The notes below the pieces were generated by a model. It was not told where the DNA came from and made no database searches. It saw only the letters and a program-made list of their open reading frames with translations. Below, in pieces: positions 16,970-25,677 of a DNA stretch of 64,000 nt. Made by a program: the position numbers and the translations under genes. Source of the DNA: CAZADA01 sp964568975 (GTDB taxonomy: Bacteria > Pseudomonadota > Alphaproteobacteria > Caulobacterales > Maricaulaceae). The DNA lies in the NCBI GenBank assembly GCA_964568975.1, contig CAZMSO010000002.1, forward strand, positions 1 through 64,000. The letters are read 5' to 3'. Within the stretch, counting starts at the first letter, position 1. Every line of letters starts with the position of its first letter.

Positions 16970-17187
16970 CAGTTTTACTTGGTCATGACTTCACGAGGCG
17001 TGAGGCCCCACCGTGTTGCTGGGGCCGGCGAAATTGGTCCAGAAGGGCGCGGATCACCCCCATGTCGCGCGCATCACGACGCTTTCACGCGCAATTCCCG
17101 TTCAATTCGGAGCCAAAACAACGCCATTGTCCGCTGATGATTGGGGGGATGCCCGGCCCTGACCACAGCGGTTCGGTGCGGCGTATC
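16970..17187. other. 218-bp gap with no gene seen
   Basis: Lies between repeat C and the end of hisF. I see no coding signal, strong hairpin or RNA fold. Composition is less GC-extreme than the flanking repeats. Confidence 0.4.
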
Positions 17188-17949
17188 TCAGCCCAAGCGC
17201 ACGGGCGCGCCGGCGGCCGCAAGCGCTTGTTTCGCCTCCGCAATGGTGTGCTCGCCAAAGTGAAAAATGCTTGCGGCCAACACCGCGTCCGCCCCTCCCT
17301 CGACCACCCCATCCACCAAATGCTGAAGCGCGCCCACCCCCCCGGACGCGACCACGGGGATCGGCACGGCGTCCGCGACCGCGCGCGTCAGCGCAAGATC
17401 AAAGCCCTGGCGGGTGCCGTCGCGGTCCATGCTTGTCAGCAGGATTTCTCCCGCGCCCCGGGCGGCCATGTCGCGCGCGTGAGCGAGCGCGTCGACCCCC
17501 GTCGGCGTGCGCCCGCCATGGGTGAACACCTCCCACGCGCCGTCCGCCGTGGCGCGGGCGTCGATGGCCGCGACCACGCACTGCTCGCCGACAATGGCGG
17601 CCATCTCGCTGATGATCGCGGGGTTTTTGACCGCCGCGGAGTTGACCGCGACCTTGTCCGCACCCGCGCGCAGGAGGGCTTTAACGTCCTCGGGCGTGCG
17701 CACGCCGCCGCCGACGGTCAGCGGCGTGAAGCACACCGACGCGGTCGCCTCGACAATGTGGAGAAGCGTGCCGCGATCCTCGTGGCTGGCGGTGATGTCG
17801 AGGAAGCAAATTTCGTCTGCCCCCTGATCATTATACGCCCGCGCTTGCTCCACCGGATCGCCCGCGTCGCGCAAATCGAGGAAGTTTATCCCCTTCACGA
17901 CGCGCCCGTCCTTGACGTCCAAGCAGGGTATGATTCTGTGGGCGAGCAT
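17188..17949 (-). CDS. hisF: imidazole glycerol phosphate synthase cyclase subunit
   Basis: A 253-residue TIM barrel that joins HisH-derived ammonia to PRFAR, giving imidazole glycerol phosphate and AICAR. The opening MLAHRIIPCLDVKDGRVVKG contains the catalytic aspartate; the second is in LTSMDRDGTRQG. Phosphate loops VGGGVRT and VASGGVG are present. It pairs functionally with hisH at 26154, which is 8 kb away on the other strand. Confidence 0.97.
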   Translation of the reverse strand: MLAHRIIPCLDVKDGRVVKGINFLDLRDAGDPVEQARAYNDQGADEICFLDITASHEDRGTLLHIVEATASVCFTPLTVGGGVRTPEDVKALLRAGADKVAVNSAAVKNPAIISEMAAIVGEQCVVAAIDARATADGAWEVFTHGGRTPTGVDALAHARDMAARGAGEILLTSMDRDGTRQGFDLALTRAVADAVPIPVVASGGVGALQHLVDGVVEGGADAVLAASIFHFGEHTIAEAKQALAAAGAPVRLG

Positions 17950-18041
17950 GGGCCCACACTGGCATCTGAGGCCGCGCCTCGCCAGCGCCGTGTTCCCGTG
18001 CTTTATGGATGGCCTGAGAACGCGTGTGGCGAGGGGTGGCT

Positions 18042-19367
18042 ATGACGGCGGAAGATCAAGGCGACGATCTGATTGCGGAAACCGCAGCGGAACCGCTCGA
18101 TTTACGTGTCGGCGTCGTCGATGTGGAGCAGACGGCGGGCACATTGTCTGTCAATGACTTGTCACAATATTTTGATCAGCGCAATCGGCGCATTAAACAA
18201 TGCCCGCCACATCTTTTCATTCTCTTCAAACGCGAAGACGGCCGCCGGCCGAGCTGGGGCTTCAACAAAGCCTATATCGAACAGCCGCGCATGCTGCTGC
18301 CTGGCCTGGAGAACCTCGCGGCCGGGCGACGTGTGGCCAGCGAAGTCGTGCCGCGGTCCCATCAAGCGTTTCACTTTAAAGTCGCCGCCGACACCTCCGA
18401 TGACGCGTATTTCGAACATGATGCGCGGGTGGTCTTTTCCGTTGTCAATCCCGTGAAGTTTATCGACATGACGGGGCTGGACGCTAAGTATCCCGAAAGC
18501 GCAGCCCATGTTGGTGAGCGCTTCTTTATGGACTTCATGTCACCGATTATTCGGGCACGCCTTGACTCCCTCACGAAGAAGGTGGATAGCGACGGCATTA
18601 ATACTCTGAACGCCTATCCCGCGATTGTCTCACGTTATATGTTTAACCAGGACTATGACGTGGATGCGGCGCTGTTTGAGATCGAGAATTGCGCGACCGA
18701 GGGGCGGGCGGCGGCGTTGCCGCCGCCCCCGGATCCCGTTTATGACACCCAGTGGGCAAGTTTTTTCCAAGACTATGGCGTAAAGCTTGAGCGGTTTGTG
18801 TCGAGTATCGACCAATCACAAGAGATTGCAGCGGCGAATCTTCAAAAAGCTCAAGCGCGTGCGGCGGTGGAGCAAGCGCGCATTAAAGCCGATATGGAGC
18901 TCTATATTCAGCAGAAACATGGTGAAGCCGCGGCTGCCGGCGCTGTGACTTATATGGAACGTATTCGCGACGCGGTTGTGAATATGTTCGGCGACGCGGC
19001 GACGACGCCGGATGGATTTCGGAAGGCGCTGATGGCCTTTGCGGAATACAAAGCGCTGAACAACCCAGAGCCTGGGCAAAAACTCTTTATCAACATTGGC
19101 GGTTCAGCGGGCGGCGGCGGTGGTGGCGCGCGCGCGGATGTTGTGGCCCAGATTGAGGCGCTGCTGGATGAGGCGCAGGGCCGTCGCGGGGAGGCGTCGC
19201 CTATGGCGCACGCCCCCGCTTCGGCGCCAGCACCGGCGGCGCGGCCGAGTGCGCTGGCGCCGCCGGCGCGCGACGATCGCGGCGGGTCAGGCCAAACGGC
19301 GGAAACGCCGCGTTTTCAAACGCTAGAGCCGGGAGCGGGGACGCCTCGCGACACCGACGACGGCTAG
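18042..19367 (+). CDS. SPFH/band-7-like coiled-coil protein
   Basis: A 441-residue protein of uncertain family. Around residues 115-180 the pattern EHDARVVFSVVNPVKFID followed by a helix ending SPIIRARLDSL resembles an SPFH (stomatin/flotillin) domain. A coiled coil with IAAANLQKAQARAAVEQARI follows at about 255-300, then a glycine run and a proline/alanine-rich tail. No transmembrane segment or signal is visible, unlike classical SPFH proteins. The start is ATG 18042 behind GAGGGG. It is divergent from hisF and upstream of a decayed toxin-antitoxin pair. The SPFH call is tentative. Confidence 0.5.
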   Translation: MTAEDQGDDLIAETAAEPLDLRVGVVDVEQTAGTLSVNDLSQYFDQRNRRIKQCPPHLFILFKREDGRRPSWGFNKAYIEQPRMLLPGLENLAAGRRVASEVVPRSHQAFHFKVAADTSDDAYFEHDARVVFSVVNPVKFIDMTGLDAKYPESAAHVGERFFMDFMSPIIRARLDSLTKKVDSDGINTLNAYPAIVSRYMFNQDYDVDAALFEIENCATEGRAAALPPPPDPVYDTQWASFFQDYGVKLERFVSSIDQSQEIAAANLQKAQARAAVEQARIKADMELYIQQKHGEAAAAGAVTYMERIRDAVVNMFGDAATTPDGFRKALMAFAEYKALNNPEPGQKLFINIGGSAGGGGGGARADVVAQIEALLDEAQGRRGEASPMAHAPASAPAPAARPSALAPPARDDRGGSGQTAETPRFQTLEPGAGTPRDTDDG

Positions 19368-19500
19368 GGGCGCGGCGGCGCAAAGACTTCCAGCATGGCG
19401 ATCGGACGGGGCGGCGCAGGCCTTCAGCGCATCAGCCTCGGCGCGCGTTGGCGACGCGCTAGGTTTATGACTCGTTTTTTGGGACGAGGCGGAGGGCGTA

Positions 19501-19923
19501 GTGGCGTATCCGATCGACGAATAAAAATTCAAAGATGTCGTGCATTTCATCATCAATGACTGCAAAGATGAGCAGGATATTCTTGGCAAGATTAAGCTCA
19601 ACAAAATCCTTTATTTCGCGGACATGATCCATTTTCTCCTGCCGAAGATTGATTTTGAAAACAAGACGCCCTTCTCGTCCAACCGCGTGTCTGAAGAGGA
19701 GAAGGCGCTGTTGCGGGAGGTCATCGCATTCGTCTGCCGCGACTCTGCAAAGGTCATCAGCGAGCTGAGCCACAACGCCGCGTGGGAGGCGAGGCGTGTC
19801 GGCGACGAAATCTCTTATGAAAGCGCCTATGGCATGAAGCCGGTCGAAATCACCGAGCGCGACGTCGCCTAGGCGTATGAAGAGCTTGAAAGAATGAAGG
19901 CGGCCCGCCATGAAGCTCCGTGA
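19501..19923 (+). pseudogene. Panacea-domain (DUF4065) antitoxin remnant
   Basis: A GTG start behind GGAGGG reads MAYPIDE, a TAA stop at 19522-19524, then KFKDVVHFIINDCKD and LGKIKLNKILYFADMIHF, the Panacea opening. The middle part of the domain is missing. The conserved end EEEKALLREVIAFVC and ISELSHNAAWEARRVGDE follows. A second in-frame stop (TAG, 19870-19872) precedes a short tail ending at 19923. Panacea proteins are antitoxins that pair with many toxins. Two stops plus an internal deletion mark this as dead, although a shorter product from an internal ATG at 19540 is possible. Confidence 0.78.
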
Positions 19924-20173
19924 CGTCGTCTTTGCAGATGACGCTGAGCACGCGCGTCACCGGGAGTTCGGCCTGGAGAAGAATGTAAATATACGTCGGA
20001 GCATCCGAGAGCATTTGATGCTCGGGTAGCCGGACGCGCTAAATCTAGAATTTTTTGAAGACGACGAGGGAGCGTGGTTGCTTCTGAAATTTTGGTTCGG
20101 ATCAGATTATGATATCGTGTTCATCGTGAATGATTATATTGCAACTGGGCACAGTCTGCGTCAGTTTGATTGA
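19910..20173 (+). pseudogene. small partner gene of the Panacea remnant, one internal stop
   Basis: An 87-codon frame beginning ATG 19910 inside the tail of the Panacea remnant. It reads MKLRDVVFADDAEHARHREF and later FFEDDEGAWLLLKFWFG and YDIVFIVNDYI, interrupted only by TAG at 20027-20029. The overlap and size fit a toxin cistron behind a Panacea antitoxin. I do not recognise the family. A/T content is higher than in neighbouring housekeeping genes, consistent with transfer. Confidence 0.55.
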
Positions 20174-20199
20174 AGTTGTTCTCATGCTTTCGTGAGCAT

Positions 20200-21507
20200 T
20201 CACAAAATGAATTTGCTGAGGTCTGCGTCCGCGGCGAGATCGCCCACGTGCGCTTGCACGTAAGGCGCATCGACGACAATCGTCTCGCCCTCGCGGTCGG
20301 AAGCGGTGAAGGAAATCTCATCCAGCAGCCGCTCCATCACGGTCTGCAGCCGTCGCGCGCCGATGTTCTCCACCCGCGCGTTCACCTCCGCGGCGATGCG
20401 CGCAATCTCGTCCACGGCGTCGTCAGTGAAGTCGAGCGTCACCCCCTCAGCGCCGATCAGGGCCACATATTGCTTCACGAGGCTCGCCTCGGGCTCTGTG
20501 AGGATGCGGCGGAAATCCTTTTGATCAAGCGAATTCAGCTCGACGCGAATGGGCAGCCGCCCTTGCAGCTCCGGCAACAGGTCCGACGGCTTGGCGACGT
20601 GGAACGCCCCCGAGGCGATGAACAGCACATGATCGCTTTTCACTGAGCCGTGCTTCGTCGTCACGCTCGTGCCCTCGATCAGAGGTAGGAGATCGCGCTG
20701 CACGCCTTCGCGGCTGACATCCCCGCCCGTGCGTTCAGAGCGCACAGTGATTTTGTCGATCTCATCGAGAAAGACGATGCCGTCATTCTCCGCTAAGCTC
20801 AGGGCTTCAGCGGTGATTTGATCATCGTCGAGGAGCTTGTCGGATTCCTCATTAATCAACGGCTCATAGGCTTCCGCGACGGTCGTTTTGATCCGTTTGG
20901 TGCGCCCGCCGAAGCCCTTGCCCAACAAGTCCGACAGATTGAGCATGCCGACGCTGGCGCCGGGCATGCCGGGCAGCTCCAGACCCTGAAAGGGCGAGGC
21001 GCTGTCGGAGACATCCACCTCGATCTCTTTGTCGTCGAGTTCGCTGGCGCGGAGTTTTTTGCGGAAGGAATCGCGCGTGCTCGGGCTGGCGCCAGGGCCG
21101 ACAAGGGCGTCGAGCACGCGGTCCTCGGCCGTGCGGTGGGCTTTGGCGCGCACTTCCGCGCGGCGGCGTTCGCGCACCATCGTCGTGGCGACCTCCACGA
21201 GGTCGCGCATGATTTGCTCCACGTCCCGGCCGACATAGCCGACCTCTGTGAACTTCGTCGCTTCCACCTTGATGAACGGAGCTTGGGCGAGTTTCGCCAG
21301 TCGGCGCGCAATCTCGGTCTTGCCGACGCCCGTGGGGCCGATCATGAGGATGTTCTTCGGCGTCACTTCATCCCGCAACGCGCCCTTGAGCTGGCGGCGC
21401 CGCCAGCGGTTGCGCAGCGCAATCGCCACCGCGCGCTTGGCGTCGGCTTGCCCAATAATATGGCGATCGAGCTCTGAGACGATTTCGCGGGGGGAGAAGT
21501 TGGTCAT
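20200..21507 (-). CDS. hslU: ATP-dependent protease ATPase subunit HslU
   Basis: A 435-residue AAA+ unfoldase that feeds proteins to HslV. N-terminal SPREIVSELDRHIIGQ, Walker A GPTGVGKT, the pore motif in FTEVGYVGRDVEQ, the intermediate I-domain (about 110-220) and Walker B IVFLDEIDKI are all seen. It ends with LSKFIL, the C-terminal tail that docks into HslV. The usual neighbour hslV lies 2.8 kb away, separated by three unrelated genes. Confidence 0.98.
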   Translation of the reverse strand: MTNFSPREIVSELDRHIIGQADAKRAVAIALRNRWRRRQLKGALRDEVTPKNILMIGPTGVGKTEIARRLAKLAQAPFIKVEATKFTEVGYVGRDVEQIMRDLVEVATTMVRERRRAEVRAKAHRTAEDRVLDALVGPGASPSTRDSFRKKLRASELDDKEIEVDVSDSASPFQGLELPGMPGASVGMLNLSDLLGKGFGGRTKRIKTTVAEAYEPLINEESDKLLDDDQITAEALSLAENDGIVFLDEIDKITVRSERTGGDVSREGVQRDLLPLIEGTSVTTKHGSVKSDHVLFIASGAFHVAKPSDLLPELQGRLPIRVELNSLDQKDFRRILTEPEASLVKQYVALIGAEGVTLDFTDDAVDEIARIAAEVNARVENIGARRLQTVMERLLDEISFTASDREGETIVVDAPYVQAHVGDLAADADLSKFIL

Positions 21508-21604
21508 GCAGGGGTCCCTTCACGCCCGCTCGCGGCGGGCTTTGGCGTCATGTAGGCTGTGGGGCCGATGACGACACCCCCGGCGTTTGACGGAGCATCA
21601 GTCC

Positions 21605-22042
21605 ATGACGGAGGACCCAGGGCGGCCGCGCTTCCACATCGCTTTTCCGGTCGATGATTTGGCTGCTGCTCGTGCGTTTTACAGCGGTGTTCTGGGCTGT
21701 GGGGAGGGGCGCTCGAGCCCTGATTGGGTCGATTTCGACCTTTATGGCCATCAGATCGTCGCTCATGTGTCGCCGGCGGAGGCGCGTCGTCCAGGCGCGA
21801 CGAATGTGGTGGACGGACATGCCGTGCCGGTGCGTCATTTCGGCCTGGTGCTTGATTGGGCCGCTTGGGAGGCTCTGCGCGACCGCCTGGTCGCGGCGGG
21901 CGCGGAGTTCATCCTTGCGCCTGGCGTACGCTTTGCGGGCGAGGCGGGCGAGCACGCGACGATGTTTGTGCGCGACCCCGCCGGCAACGCGCTGGAGTTC
22001 AAGGCGTTCAAAGACATCGCCATGTTGTTTCGCGCCGACTGA
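21605..22042 (+). CDS. VOC family protein (glyoxalase/dioxygenase superfamily)
   Basis: A 145-residue single-chain protein. It opens RFHIAFPVDDLAAARAFYSGVLGC and ends FVRDPAGNALEFKAF, the usual two ends of a VOC module with metal-ligand His and Glu. The superfamily covers isomerases, dioxygenases and resistance proteins, and substrate cannot be assigned. The start is ATG 21605 with GGAG 9 nt upstream. It lies between hslU and the LpxR-like gene. Confidence 0.88.
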   Translation: MTEDPGRPRFHIAFPVDDLAAARAFYSGVLGCGEGRSSPDWVDFDLYGHQIVAHVSPAEARRPGATNVVDGHAVPVRHFGLVLDWAAWEALRDRLVAAGAEFILAPGVRFAGEAGEHATMFVRDPAGNALEFKAFKDIAMLFRAD

Positions 22043-22116
22043 GCTGGTGAGCGCGGATTGAGGCCGTCGGCTGTCGCGGCTACGTTCGCTGCGCATGGGA
22101 GCGCGCGGGGGTGGAC

Positions 22117-23118
22117 ATGGGGTGCGGAACTTGGGCGGCGGCGGGCCTTGCGGCTCTTGCCGGCGCGGCCGCTGAGGCGCGCCAAACCTCCGCCGAGCCG
22201 CGCACCGACGGCCCGACGCTGGGCTTTGTGTGGGAAAACGACAGCTTCGGCGGCACGGACCGCAATTACACGAATGGCGTGCGCCTGTCTTACGTCACTC
22301 GAGCGGAACCGGCGTCGACGGAGCGCTTCGGGCTCGCGGCGTTGGTGCAGCGCGGCGACAACGTCGTGACGCGCCGGCGCAGCTTCGCTCTCGGCCACTC
22401 GATCTTCACGCCGCGCGACATCGAGGCCGTCGAGCCCCTGCCGGATCAACACCCTTACGCGGGTTACGCTTATGGCGAGTACGCCGAGGTCTATGAGCAG
22501 GAAGGCCGGCTTCACCAGTTCACGGTCCAACTTGGGATTGTGGGCCCAAGCGCGGGCGGGGAAGCGCTGCAGAACAATTATCACGCTCTCATCGGCGGCG
22601 AGGAGGCGCGCGGCTGGGACAATCAAATCGACGACGAGGTGGGCGTGACGCTCTCTTATGACGGGCGCCGCCGGACCGTCCTCGACATGGCGATCCCCGG
22701 CGGCCTCGACTTCGATATCACGCCAAATGTCGGCGTTTCAGTCGGCAATGTGCGCATCAACGGCCGCGCGGGGCTGACTGCGCGCTTGGGCGTGAACCTG
22801 GCGGCCGATTACGGACCGCCGCGCGTGCGCCCGGCCCTTGCCGGAGCCGGCTTTTTCCAACCCGGAGCGGGACCTTACGTGTTCGCGGGGATCCAAGGCG
22901 TCGGCGTCGTTCACGACATTTTTCTCGATGGAAGCCTCTTCCGCGACGGCGACCCAAGCGTCGACAGCAAAGCGGGCTTTTTCGACGCGCAGGGCGGGCT
23001 CGCCGTCACCGTCGGCAAAACCCGCTTTGCTTACACCTATGTCTACCGCTCTGAGGAGTTTGACGGGCAGGACGGCCCCCAAATCTTCGGCGCCGCCAGC
23101 CTATCGCGGCGTTTTTGA
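22117..23118 (+). CDS. lipid A deacylase LpxR family protein
   Basis: A 333-residue outer-membrane barrel with an N-terminal signal peptide. It carries the family N-terminal signature FVWENDSFGGTDRNYTNG (Asn/Asp active-site region), and the PDQHPYAGYAYGEY segment also typical of LpxR (DUF2219). LpxR removes the 3'-acyloxyacyl chain of lipid A in Salmonella and Helicobacter. The last residues (SLSRRF) end in Phe as in outer-membrane barrels. The start is ATG 22117 behind GGGGG; GTG 22111 is the alternative. It overlaps the next gene tail-to-tail by 18 bp. Confidence 0.85.
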   Translation: MGCGTWAAAGLAALAGAAAEARQTSAEPRTDGPTLGFVWENDSFGGTDRNYTNGVRLSYVTRAEPASTERFGLAALVQRGDNVVTRRRSFALGHSIFTPRDIEAVEPLPDQHPYAGYAYGEYAEVYEQEGRLHQFTVQLGIVGPSAGGEALQNNYHALIGGEEARGWDNQIDDEVGVTLSYDGRRRTVLDMAIPGGLDFDITPNVGVSVGNVRINGRAGLTARLGVNLAADYGPPRVRPALAGAGFFQPGAGPYVFAGIQGVGVVHDIFLDGSLFRDGDPSVDSKAGFFDAQGGLAVTVGKTRFAYTYVYRSEEFDGQDGPQIFGAASLSRRF

Positions 23119-24318
23119 CGGGTCAGCGGGTCGCGACGATCGGGTCGCGGCCGCCTCCGGCGGAAAGACGCGCGCCAGCGGACCTGAGCGCGGGGCCCAA
23201 AACAGCAATGCGCGCCGAGCGCTGCGCCATCCCGCGCCGAGCAGCACCACCGTCGCGCCGAGGAGCACGAGTGTCGTCGCCGCTAAGGCCGCCCCGCTCA
23301 ACTCCGTCGCGCGCACGATCACGCCAAGCGCCACACCGGCGCTCAACAGGCCTGAAACCAACAGCGCGCGCCGGTTAATCAAGAGCGAGATCACCGCAAA
23401 GACCGCCACCACGATCAGCGTCGCGACCGCGCCCGCGATCGTGAGCGGGCTGATCGCCACCTGACCAGCGTCGAGCAGCCGGCCCGTGACGCCCGCGCCG
23501 AAGAGCAGCCCCATGACGCCGTTGAAGATCAACGGCGCGGCGGCGAAGTGCAGCCAAAAGCCATTGTCGGAGAACCGCGACATGCGTCCGGGATCGCGCG
23601 CGTCAAACGCCACCGCCGCGGCGAAGACGCCAAGCCCGCTAAGGAGGGAGATGACCGCGCTCGCCCCCAATGCGAGGTTTGGTGCGATCGTGAACACAGC
23701 GGCTGCAAGCGCTATAGCGACCGACAATCCGGTCAGGCCGATCGAAAACGGTAAGCGAAACCGCGCATAAAACACGGCCGCCGACGCCACGGCGCCCAGC
23801 GCCAGCACCAGCGGCCCCGCCCGCGTGAAGAGGCTGAGCGCAATGAGAACCTCCGCCGTCATCACCGTGTCGAGGCTGGGCGCAAACGCCGCGACATAGC
23901 CCGCCGCGACCATGGCGGTCGCAAACCCGGTGACTCCCAAACAGATCACAATCGCCGGCAAGAAGAGGCGATGGCGGCGCGCGAAGTATTCGCCCAAAAT
24001 CCACAAAACGCCGGCCGATCCGAAGAACAATCCGGCCGCGGCCCACACTGTCGCACGCTCAGTTTCCATCTGGGCAAGAACAGCGCCGGCCCCAAGGCCC
24101 AGGCCGACAATCAACATTGCGAGGCCCGTGGCAAGGAACACGTCGTGGAAATTGCGGATGAAGCGCAAATCCTCTTCATCGGACGCGCCGGCGCTGCGGG
24201 TCGTGCTGAAGCGGCGCAAGGTCTCGGCTTGTTCCGCCGTGAGGAGGTGGTCGTCCACCGCCGCGGCGAGGTCCGCCGCGGTTAAGGATGCGCCGCCGGC
24301 GCCGTCAGCGTCACTCAT
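23101..24318 (-). CDS. multi-pass membrane protein of unknown function
   Basis: A 405-residue inner-membrane protein. A soluble N-terminus (1-60) containing LLTAEQAETLRRFS is followed by about 10-11 hydrophobic helices and a basic tail. The N-terminal helical motif and layout recall DUF2157-type proteins, but I cannot assign the family firmly. The ATG at 24318 overlaps the hslV stop by 8 bp, so it is probably translated with hslV. Its 3' end overlaps the LpxR-like gene on the other strand. Confidence 0.7.
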   Translation of the reverse strand: MSDADGAGGASLTAADLAAAVDDHLLTAEQAETLRRFSTTRSAGASDEEDLRFIRNFHDVFLATGLAMLIVGLGLGAGAVLAQMETERATVWAAAGLFFGSAGVLWILGEYFARRHRLFLPAIVICLGVTGFATAMVAAGYVAAFAPSLDTVMTAEVLIALSLFTRAGPLVLALGAVASAAVFYARFRLPFSIGLTGLSVAIALAAAVFTIAPNLALGASAVISLLSGLGVFAAAVAFDARDPGRMSRFSDNGFWLHFAAAPLIFNGVMGLLFGAGVTGRLLDAGQVAISPLTIAGAVATLIVVAVFAVISLLINRRALLVSGLLSAGVALGVIVRATELSGAALAATTLVLLGATVVLLGAGWRSARRALLFWAPRSGPLARVFPPEAAATRSSRPADPSKTPR

Positions 24319-24892
24319 GCAAGACCTCCACTGTTATATCGTTATTGGTGTAGACACAGATATCGGCGGCGATCGCCATGGATTTTCGTGCGATCACTTC
24401 AGGGTCATCTTCATAGTCGTAAAGCGCCCGCGCGGCGGCTGCGGCGTAATTGCCCCCTGAACCAATACCCACGAGATTGTGCTCAGGCTCCAGCACGTCG
24501 CCGACGCCGGTGATTAGGAACGTCGCGCGATTGTCGGCGACGATCAGCATAGCCTCCAGCCGGCGCAAATAGCGGTCCGTGCGCCAATCCTTGGCGAGCT
24601 CCACGCACGCGCGCGCCAGCTGGGCCGGGTATTGTTCGAGCTTGCTCTCCAGCCGCTCCAGCAGGGTCATGGCGTCGGCCGTCGCGCCCGCAAATCCAGT
24701 GACCACATCGGCCTTCTCCAGCCGGCGCACTTTGCGGCCATTGCCTTTCATCACGGTGTCGCCAAAGGACACTTGCCCGTCGCCGGCCATTGCGAGCTTG
24801 CCGGCCTTGCGCACGGCCAGAATGGTGGTGGCGTGGTAAGCGCTCGGGTCGCCATAGCGTGGTCGCGCGACAGGGGGGTTCATATCGTTCAT
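24311..24892 (-). CDS. hslV: ATP-dependent protease proteolytic subunit HslV
   Basis: A 193-residue threonine peptidase that forms the degradation chamber under HslU. The catalytic threonine is Thr22 in the ATTILAVRK motif. About 21 residues precede it, against one in Escherichia coli, so a propeptide would have to be removed or start further down. GDGQVSFGDTVMKGN and GIGSGGNYA are conserved. The start is ATG 24892 with AGAAGG upstream. It is divergent from hisB. Confidence 0.96.
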   Translation of the reverse strand: MNDMNPPVARPRYGDPSAYHATTILAVRKAGKLAMAGDGQVSFGDTVMKGNGRKVRRLEKADVVTGFAGATADAMTLLERLESKLEQYPAQLARACVELAKDWRTDRYLRRLEAMLIVADNRATFLITGVGDVLEPEHNLVGIGSGGNYAAAAARALYDYEDDPEVIARKSMAIAADICVYTNNDITVEVLHE

Positions 24893-24974
24893 CGATAAAA
24901 CCTTCTCGTGAGAGGGGAAAAAGATCAAGGGGCGCGGGCTCGCGCACACGGCTGGAACGCGTTAAATCTTAGTC

Positions 24975-25607
24975 ATGAGCACACGAACAACCCCCATGAC
25001 GAGCGGCCGCGCGGCCGACATCACCCGCACGACGAAAGAAACGGACATCACCGTGTCCTTGACTCTGGACGGGGCCGGCGCGGGCGAGATCGCCACCGGC
25101 CTTGGCTTCTTCGATCACATGCTGGAGGCGTTCGCCAAGCACGGCGCGTTCGACCTGACGGTGCGGGCGAAGGGCGATCTGCATGTCGACGCTCACCACA
25201 CGGTGGAGGATGTGGGGATCGTCATGGGTCAGGCGGTGCATGAGGCGTTGGGCGATCACACCGGGATTCGCCGCTTCGGCCACGCCTATGTGCCGATGGA
25301 CGAGGCGCTGAGCCGGGTGGCGGTGGACCTTGCGAACCGGCCTTATCTTGTGTGGAACGTCGGCATGCCGACGCCGCTTGTGGGCGTGGGCTCAGGGCCG
25401 GGCATGGACACGCAGCTCTTCAAAGAATGGTTCCACGCGTTTGCTTGGAACGCCGGGGCGTGCGTGCATGTGGACAACCTCCATGGGGCGAACACTCACC
25501 ACATCGTGGAGAGTTGCTTTAAAGCGCTTGCGCGCGCGCTGCGCACAGCCGTTGAGCCCGACCCCCGCCTCGCCGGCCAAGCCCCGTCCACAAAAGGCGT
25601 TTTGTGA
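24975..25607 (+). CDS. hisB: imidazoleglycerol-phosphate dehydratase
   Basis: A 210-residue manganese enzyme for the sixth step of histidine synthesis. The first metal site is seen in GFFDHMLEAFAKHG and DAHHTVEDVGI, the second in FFHAF-type WFHAFA and NTHHIVES. It is the single-function form without the phosphatase domain of enterobacteria. It starts the block hisB-ICMT-hisH-hisA and is divergent from hslV over 82 bp. Confidence 0.97.
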   Translation: MSTRTTPMTSGRAADITRTTKETDITVSLTLDGAGAGEIATGLGFFDHMLEAFAKHGAFDLTVRAKGDLHVDAHHTVEDVGIVMGQAVHEALGDHTGIRRFGHAYVPMDEALSRVAVDLANRPYLVWNVGMPTPLVGVGSGPGMDTQLFKEWFHAFAWNAGACVHVDNLHGANTHHIVESCFKALARALRTAVEPDPRLAGQAPSTKGVL

Positions 25608-25677
25608 GGCTGGGCTGTACGCGTCGCGGACCGATCCACCCATTGGACGCAGCGGCGTCGCGCGGTAGACAGGGGCT

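Noticed and set aside
19522..20029. Stop-codon readthrough or recoding in the Panacea pair
   Set aside because: Both TAA and TAG occur, and the antitoxin domain also has an internal deletion, so decay is simpler.
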